A stretch of 62,394 nucleotides of DNA from JAAYJS01 sp964346185 (GTDB lineage Bacteria; Bacillota; Clostridia; Eubacteriales; Eubacteriaceae): contig CAYFTR010000007.1 of assembly GCA_964346185.1 (NCBI GenBank), positions 1 to 62,394 on the forward strand. Reading direction: 5' to 3'. Below the pieces are notes generated by a model. The model saw only the letters and a program-made list of their open reading frames with translations, made no database searches and was not told the origin of the DNA. The translations under genes and the position numbers were made by a program. Every line of letters starts with the position of its first letter. Positions within the stretch are counted from its first letter, which is position 1. This document shows, in pieces, positions 59,267 to 62,394 of the stretch.

Positions 59267-60931
59267 CTATATGGTTTCCGGATCGTCAGCCCACGGGATA
59301 TCTTGGATTTCTTTCCATCTCTCGTCGCTGATAATGTATCCGGTTTGCGGTCCTGTGTAGTCGTTCATGTAGTTGACTGCAGAGATAACTTCCCAGTTTT
59401 CGCTCAGTAAGGAAGCGGTGTGTAGGTAGTCGCCGGCGCATTTTTGCAATTGAATGTTGAAAACGGATTGCGCAACATCTCTCATGCCGCCGCGTTCTAA
59501 AGCCTTGATAAAGTCCACTGCAGTAGCGCCGCGTTTTAAGAGTTCGTCAGCTGCTTTCAAGTCTGCTACAACGTCTCTGTCGGGCATATCTTGAGAACCG
59601 TTGGCATAGGTTGCCGCTTCGACTTCTTCGTCGGTAATTTCCGGCAAGCCGAGTTCTTTAAAGAGAACTTGCATCGCGCGAGCCGCTTTGGCACGAGCCG
59701 TTACAACGGTTTCTTCATCGACCGGTTGCAACCCGGCGTCAATCTTCAAGTCGCGTTGGATAACGTTCCAGTCGTCGTAGTCTTCGGCATCCCAGTTGGA
59801 TCCCGCGAACATATTGTCGTAGTTGGGTGTAGAGGAATAACCGGAGCAAATATAATCGGTACCGGGTACCATTTGCATCAAGGAACGCGCGACACGACGT
59901 AAGTCGGAATGTGTGAAAGTTTGGTCGTTGGAAGACGCGCATTCCAAGTCCAGGCAAGCTGCCATTAAGTTTTCCGCCAAGATACCACGGATACCGCCGG
60001 GAACACCCGCCGGAACGCCGACGCAGGATACGGAACCATTTTGAGTTCCCTGAACACCGGCACCTTTTGTTACATAGAGGCAACGGGATTCCAGATACAA
60101 CATGGATTTACCTTCGGCATAACCCATTTGTACTTCCGCACCGGCACCGGAGGTAAAACGCATTTTTAATCCGCGGGACGCGTAGCAGGAAGCGAGGAAA
60201 GTTTTTGACCAGGGCGTATCATCACCGTCCATGAAAACATCTTCCGTACCATAAACGGAAATGGTTTCAGCATAGGCGGTGTAACCTCTCATACCCAGGT
60301 CCAGCTCGGTTGCTTCTTCAACGGCACACTGAGTTAAGATACCCGGACGACCGACGTTGGAGCCGATCATAATGGCCAAGGCATTAAAGGGAGCATAACG
60401 CGCCACACCAACAGTGGTTTCCATTTCGTCAAATCCACGGATAGCAGCTTCCGCTGCATCTGCTGCGATTTGTACCATGTTGTCTTTTACGTTGGTAACG
60501 TGACATTGGTTGGAAGGCATAAGACGCGCACGCATTTTAGTTTGTGCCATCATCATTTCCAATACCGTCATTTTACCCAAAACTTCTGTTAATTTCGCCG
60601 GTGTAATAGAGGTCGTAATATCCACTACCTCTGCTCTTGGAACGTTGATATCGCAAAGTTTACGGGCAATTTCCAGAGAGTCCAACGCCATATATTCTTC
60701 CGCTTTTTCTGTGCGGATTCCGTAATTGGCGATAAAGGTATCGAGCATATCAAATTCGTCGCGACTTCTGCCATCTAATTCAACGATGACGCCGTTTTCT
60801 ACTTTTATACTCGGTGCCGGATCGCCGGGGTTATTCATTGCAATTAAACCGACTTCTGGCCACTCTTTAACAAACCCATCCTTTTTTACAGGGCGATTTG
60901 CAAGAACTTCAAATCTTTTCGATCTCATTTT
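59267..60931 (-). CDS. pduC: Coenzyme B12-dependent propanediol/glycerol dehydratase large subunit PduC
   Basis: The protein has 554 residues, identical in length to characterised PduC, from the ATG at 60931 (AAGGAG six bases upstream). Conserved segments include RSKRFEVLANRPV at the start, RLMPSNQCHVTN, PGILTQCAVEEATELDLGMRGYTAYAETISVYGTE and the C-terminal ISDERWKEIQDIPW. It carries the radical-active site in which adenosylcobalamin and potassium/calcium ions convert 1,2-propanediol to propionaldehyde, or glycerol to 3-hydroxypropionaldehyde. Which diol is preferred cannot be decided from this window. Confidence 0.97.
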   Translation of the reverse strand, partial: KMRSKRFEVLANRPVKKDGFVKEWPEVGLIAMNNPGDPAPSIKVENGVIVELDGRSRDEFDMLDTFIANYGIRTEKAEEYMALDSLEIARKLCDINVPRAEVVDITTSITPAKLTEVLGKMTVLEMMMAQTKMRARLMPSNQCHVTNVKDNMVQIAADAAEAAIRGFDEMETTVGVARYAPFNALAIMIGSNVGRPGILTQCAVEEATELDLGMRGYTAYAETISVYGTEDVFMDGDDTPWSKTFLASCYASRGLKMRFTSGAGAEVQMGYAEGKSMLYLESRCLYVTKGAGVQGTQNGSVSCVGVPAGVPGGIRGILAENLMAACLDLECASSNDQTFTHSDLRRVARSLMQMVPGTDYICSGYSSTPNYDNMFAGSNWDAEDYDDWNVIQRDLKIDAGLQPVDEETVVTARAKAARAMQVLFKELGLPEITDEEVEAATYANGSQDMPDRDVVADLKAADELLKRGATAVDFIKALERGGMRDVAQSVFNIQLQKCAGDYLHTASLLSENWEVISAVNYMNDYTGPQTGYIISDERWKEIQDIPWADDPETI

Positions 60932-60982
60932 TTCTCCTTTTCTCAAAACTAATAATCAGTTTCGAAGCTTTCTACGTCAGGT

Positions 60983-61768
60983 TTAGATGTAGGGGGTTGT
61001 TGTTGACGGTGCAGGTCCTGCCATTGCTTCCAAAGCAGGTTTACCGATGTCTCTTGCTGCGTAAAGTGCTTGTCTAACCGCACCGGCATCACCCGAGATA
61101 AAGATCATGGACTCGTTGGTGTATTGTGTGCCGCCGTTACCAGGAGAAGCGTAACCGACTAATTCTACGTTTGCTGCTTTTAAAGCGGCATCGGACATCA
61201 GAACACCGATACCTGCCGGTGCGCCGACAACGATACCAAAAGCTTTGCCGATGGGTGCGCCTAAAGCCATATTACATGCGAAGGAAGCTCTTGCCGTGTA
61301 TTGGAATTCCAAGTGACCGGCATCGTTACCGTAAACATCACCGAAAGTTCTGTCCAGGTCCGCGAGGGCAACTTCTACCGCGCGGCGAGCGTCGGATACG
61401 TCTTCGGCTCCGAAAATAATAAGGGAACCGTGACCGGCACCGCCTTTGGTGTCTCTTGCCAATTCACAAATTACAATTTCGGTGTTGGTTGCTTTGACCG
61501 CTTCGTCCGCCGCAAAAATTTGCGGGCCGGCACCGGTTCTTGCGGAGATAATGCCAATAGAACGAAACTTCGGATCAATTTTCATTGCTTCGTGTAATTG
61601 GTTATCAACGTTTGCAATAACAAATCCGATGGTATCGCCGACAGCTGTGCCTACAAACTCAGTAATGTTTGCGGTTTTTCTGGCTGCTTGAGGAGCCGGC
61701 GCACTTTCAGCGGTATCCATTTTTTTCATGACTTCTTCCATAATTTTGTTCATTAAATCTTCTTTCAT
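60983..61768 (-). CDS. pduB: Microcompartment shell protein PduB (BMC-T)
   Basis: The 261-residue tandem-BMC protein has an N-terminal helical extension (LMNKIMEEVMKKM, about 5-17) that in Salmonella PduB anchors the enzyme core to the shell. Two BMC domains follow (EFVGTAVGDTIGFVIANVDNQLHEAM and KAFGIVVGAPAGIGVLMSDAALKAAN). As a trimer it forms a pseudohexameric tile with substrate-sized pores. A start GGAGG site precedes its ATG. Confidence 0.95.
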   Translation of the reverse strand: MKEDLMNKIMEEVMKKMDTAESAPAPQAARKTANITEFVGTAVGDTIGFVIANVDNQLHEAMKIDPKFRSIGIISARTGAGPQIFAADEAVKATNTEIVICELARDTKGGAGHGSLIIFGAEDVSDARRAVEVALADLDRTFGDVYGNDAGHLEFQYTARASFACNMALGAPIGKAFGIVVGAPAGIGVLMSDAALKAANVELVGYASPGNGGTQYTNESMIFISGDAGAVRQALYAARDIGKPALEAMAGPAPSTTTPYI

Positions 61769-61790
61769 TGCTCAGTCCTCCATATCTTCT

Positions 61791-62066
61791 TTAGAAACTG
61801 GGTAGCATTTTTTCCACGTCAGCGTGGGGTCTCGGTATAACGTGAACGGATACAACTTGACCGACTTTGTCAGCTGCCGCCGCGCCGGCGTCTACAGCCG
61901 CTTTAACAGCTCCGACATCACCTCGTACCATTACTGTTACAAGACCGGAACCGATCTTTTCGTATCCGGTTAAAACAACGTTCGCAGATTTAACCATTGC
62001 ATCGGCTGCTTCTATGCAACCTACCAATCCTTTGGTTTCAATCATGCCTAAAGCTTCATTAGTCAT
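61791..62066 (-). CDS. pduA: Microcompartment shell protein PduA (BMC-H)
   Basis: The 91-residue single-BMC protein has TNEALGMIETKGLVGCIEAADAMVKSANV and the small-pore loop KIGSGLVTV as in Salmonella PduA, whose pore passes 1,2-propanediol. It is the major flat tile of the shell and the first gene of the operon, with AAGGAGGAAAG before the ATG. Confidence 0.96.
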   Translation of the reverse strand: MTNEALGMIETKGLVGCIEAADAMVKSANVVLTGYEKIGSGLVTVMVRGDVGAVKAAVDAGAAAADKVGQVVSVHVIPRPHADVEKMLPSF

Positions 62067-62394
62067 CAGCTTTCCTCCTTGTATCTTAAATGATTGGTTT
62101 TATTGTATATCATTTTATGCAATAAGAACATGCAATCTTCTTGTCACTTCATGTAAAAAAAAATAGAATCTCTCGAAATTTTTGCTTTTTTGTGTGTGAA
62201 TTGTGGAATTATTTAGCTTGAAACAACAATATTTTACTCTTATTATTTCGTAATATTAGCTGTTATCTGAATTGTGTACAATTAATTCCATTATTGATGA
62301 TGAAATATAAAACACCTCGTAAAAGTGTTTGTTGTTAATTGTTCTTTTTATACATTAAGTATTTTTGCTTTTACGATTTTCTTGATGTTTTCTT
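62067..62394. other. Upstream regulatory region of the pdu operon
   Basis: It is AT-rich and non-coding as far as seen. On the minus strand ATTGTATA at 62102-62109 gives an extended -10 (TGATATACA) without a good -35, which suggests an activator. GAATTGTG occurs twice (62197-62204 region and 62269-62276), the second inside the near-palindrome AATTGTGTACAATT (62270-62283). No cobalamin riboswitch or cre site was recognised. The regulator gene, if adjacent, is outside the window. Confidence 0.5.

Noticed and set aside
62120..62160. Sigma-54 promoter before pduA (TGACAAGAAGATTGCAT on the minus strand)
   Set aside because: Spacing is right but the invariant GG at -24 is replaced by GA, and no enhancer-type regulator is seen.
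1..62394. CRISPR arrays, insertion sequences, prophage genes, tRNA or rRNA genes
   Set aside because: No regularly spaced repeats other than the coding 36-bp repeats, no transposase or integrase, and no tRNA cloverleaf or rRNA sequence was recognised on either strand by eye.

Overview
The window looks like chromosomal DNA of an anaerobic, Gram-positive, moderate-GC member of the Clostridia. A Peptococcaceae-like organism is my guess. Support comes from LPXTG-type pilins with sortases, T-box control of alaS, the Bacillus/Clostridium gene order rrf2-cysteine desulfurase // alaS-ireB-ruvX-DUF1292-mltG-trmR-U32, oxygen-sensitive enzymes (AsrABC, Hcp, a ferredoxin-tailed aldo/keto reductase, an Fe-S old-yellow-enzyme) and sulfite reduction to sulfide. 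The species cannot be fixed from the sequence. Nearly everything is on the minus strand; only the radical SAM gene (36324) and the L,D-transpeptidase gene (45459) are on the plus strand. No rRNA, tRNA, insertion sequence, phage or CRISPR array was seen. One assembly gap (100 N) lies at 23000-23099.

Layout. 1-2332: Fe-S flavin oxidoreductase and a non-coding stretch with a long hairpin. 2333-18558: a housekeeping block: cell-wall M23 peptidase, tRNA wobble-uridine hydroxylation/methylation (U32 + TrmR), MltG, YlbF-family protein, RNase J, SfsA, DUF1292, RuvX, aldo/keto reductase, IreB, AlaS with its alanine T-box, cysteine desulfurase with an Rrf2 regulator, and a divergent GroEL without GroES. 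18783-21567: asrABC sulfite reductase. 21770-31694: a sortase-assembled pilus locus (backbone pilin, large adhesin, two active class C sortases, minor pilin, and a third sortase-like protein that has lost catalytic His and Cys). 32408-36027: serine biosynthesis serC-serA with a DUF1015 gene. 36324-41294: radical SAM protein, ferritin, MFS transporter and the lower part of an aromatic amino-acid-type ABC transporter. 41478-42790: its binding protein, preceded by an unlisted 22-codon leader peptide with four consecutive Tyr codons and a terminator, i.e. a putative tyrosine attenuator. 42924-45292: hydroxylamine reductase and a Crp/Fnr regulator with a palindromic operator centred at -41.5 of the predicted hcp start. 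45459-46811: L,D-transpeptidase.

46897-62066 is a bacterial microcompartment region. One long operon, read from 62066 down to 48127, encodes shell proteins (PduA, PduB, a PduJ/K-like hexamer, PduN, PduT), coenzyme B12-dependent diol dehydratase PduCDE, its reactivase PduGH, EutJ, a flavoprotein with a PduM-like tail, PduO, PduP, PduS and an unrecognised polytopic membrane protein. It turns diols into aldehydes and then acyl-CoA inside a protein shell, and regenerates adenosylcobalamin. PduL, PduQ and PduW are not in the window. Directly beyond the operon terminator sit a ParA-type ATPase and a small protein made almost entirely of an AKKAEE helix repeat. By position this pair resembles the McdA/McdB carboxysome-positioning pair and is the best candidate here for an undescribed system.
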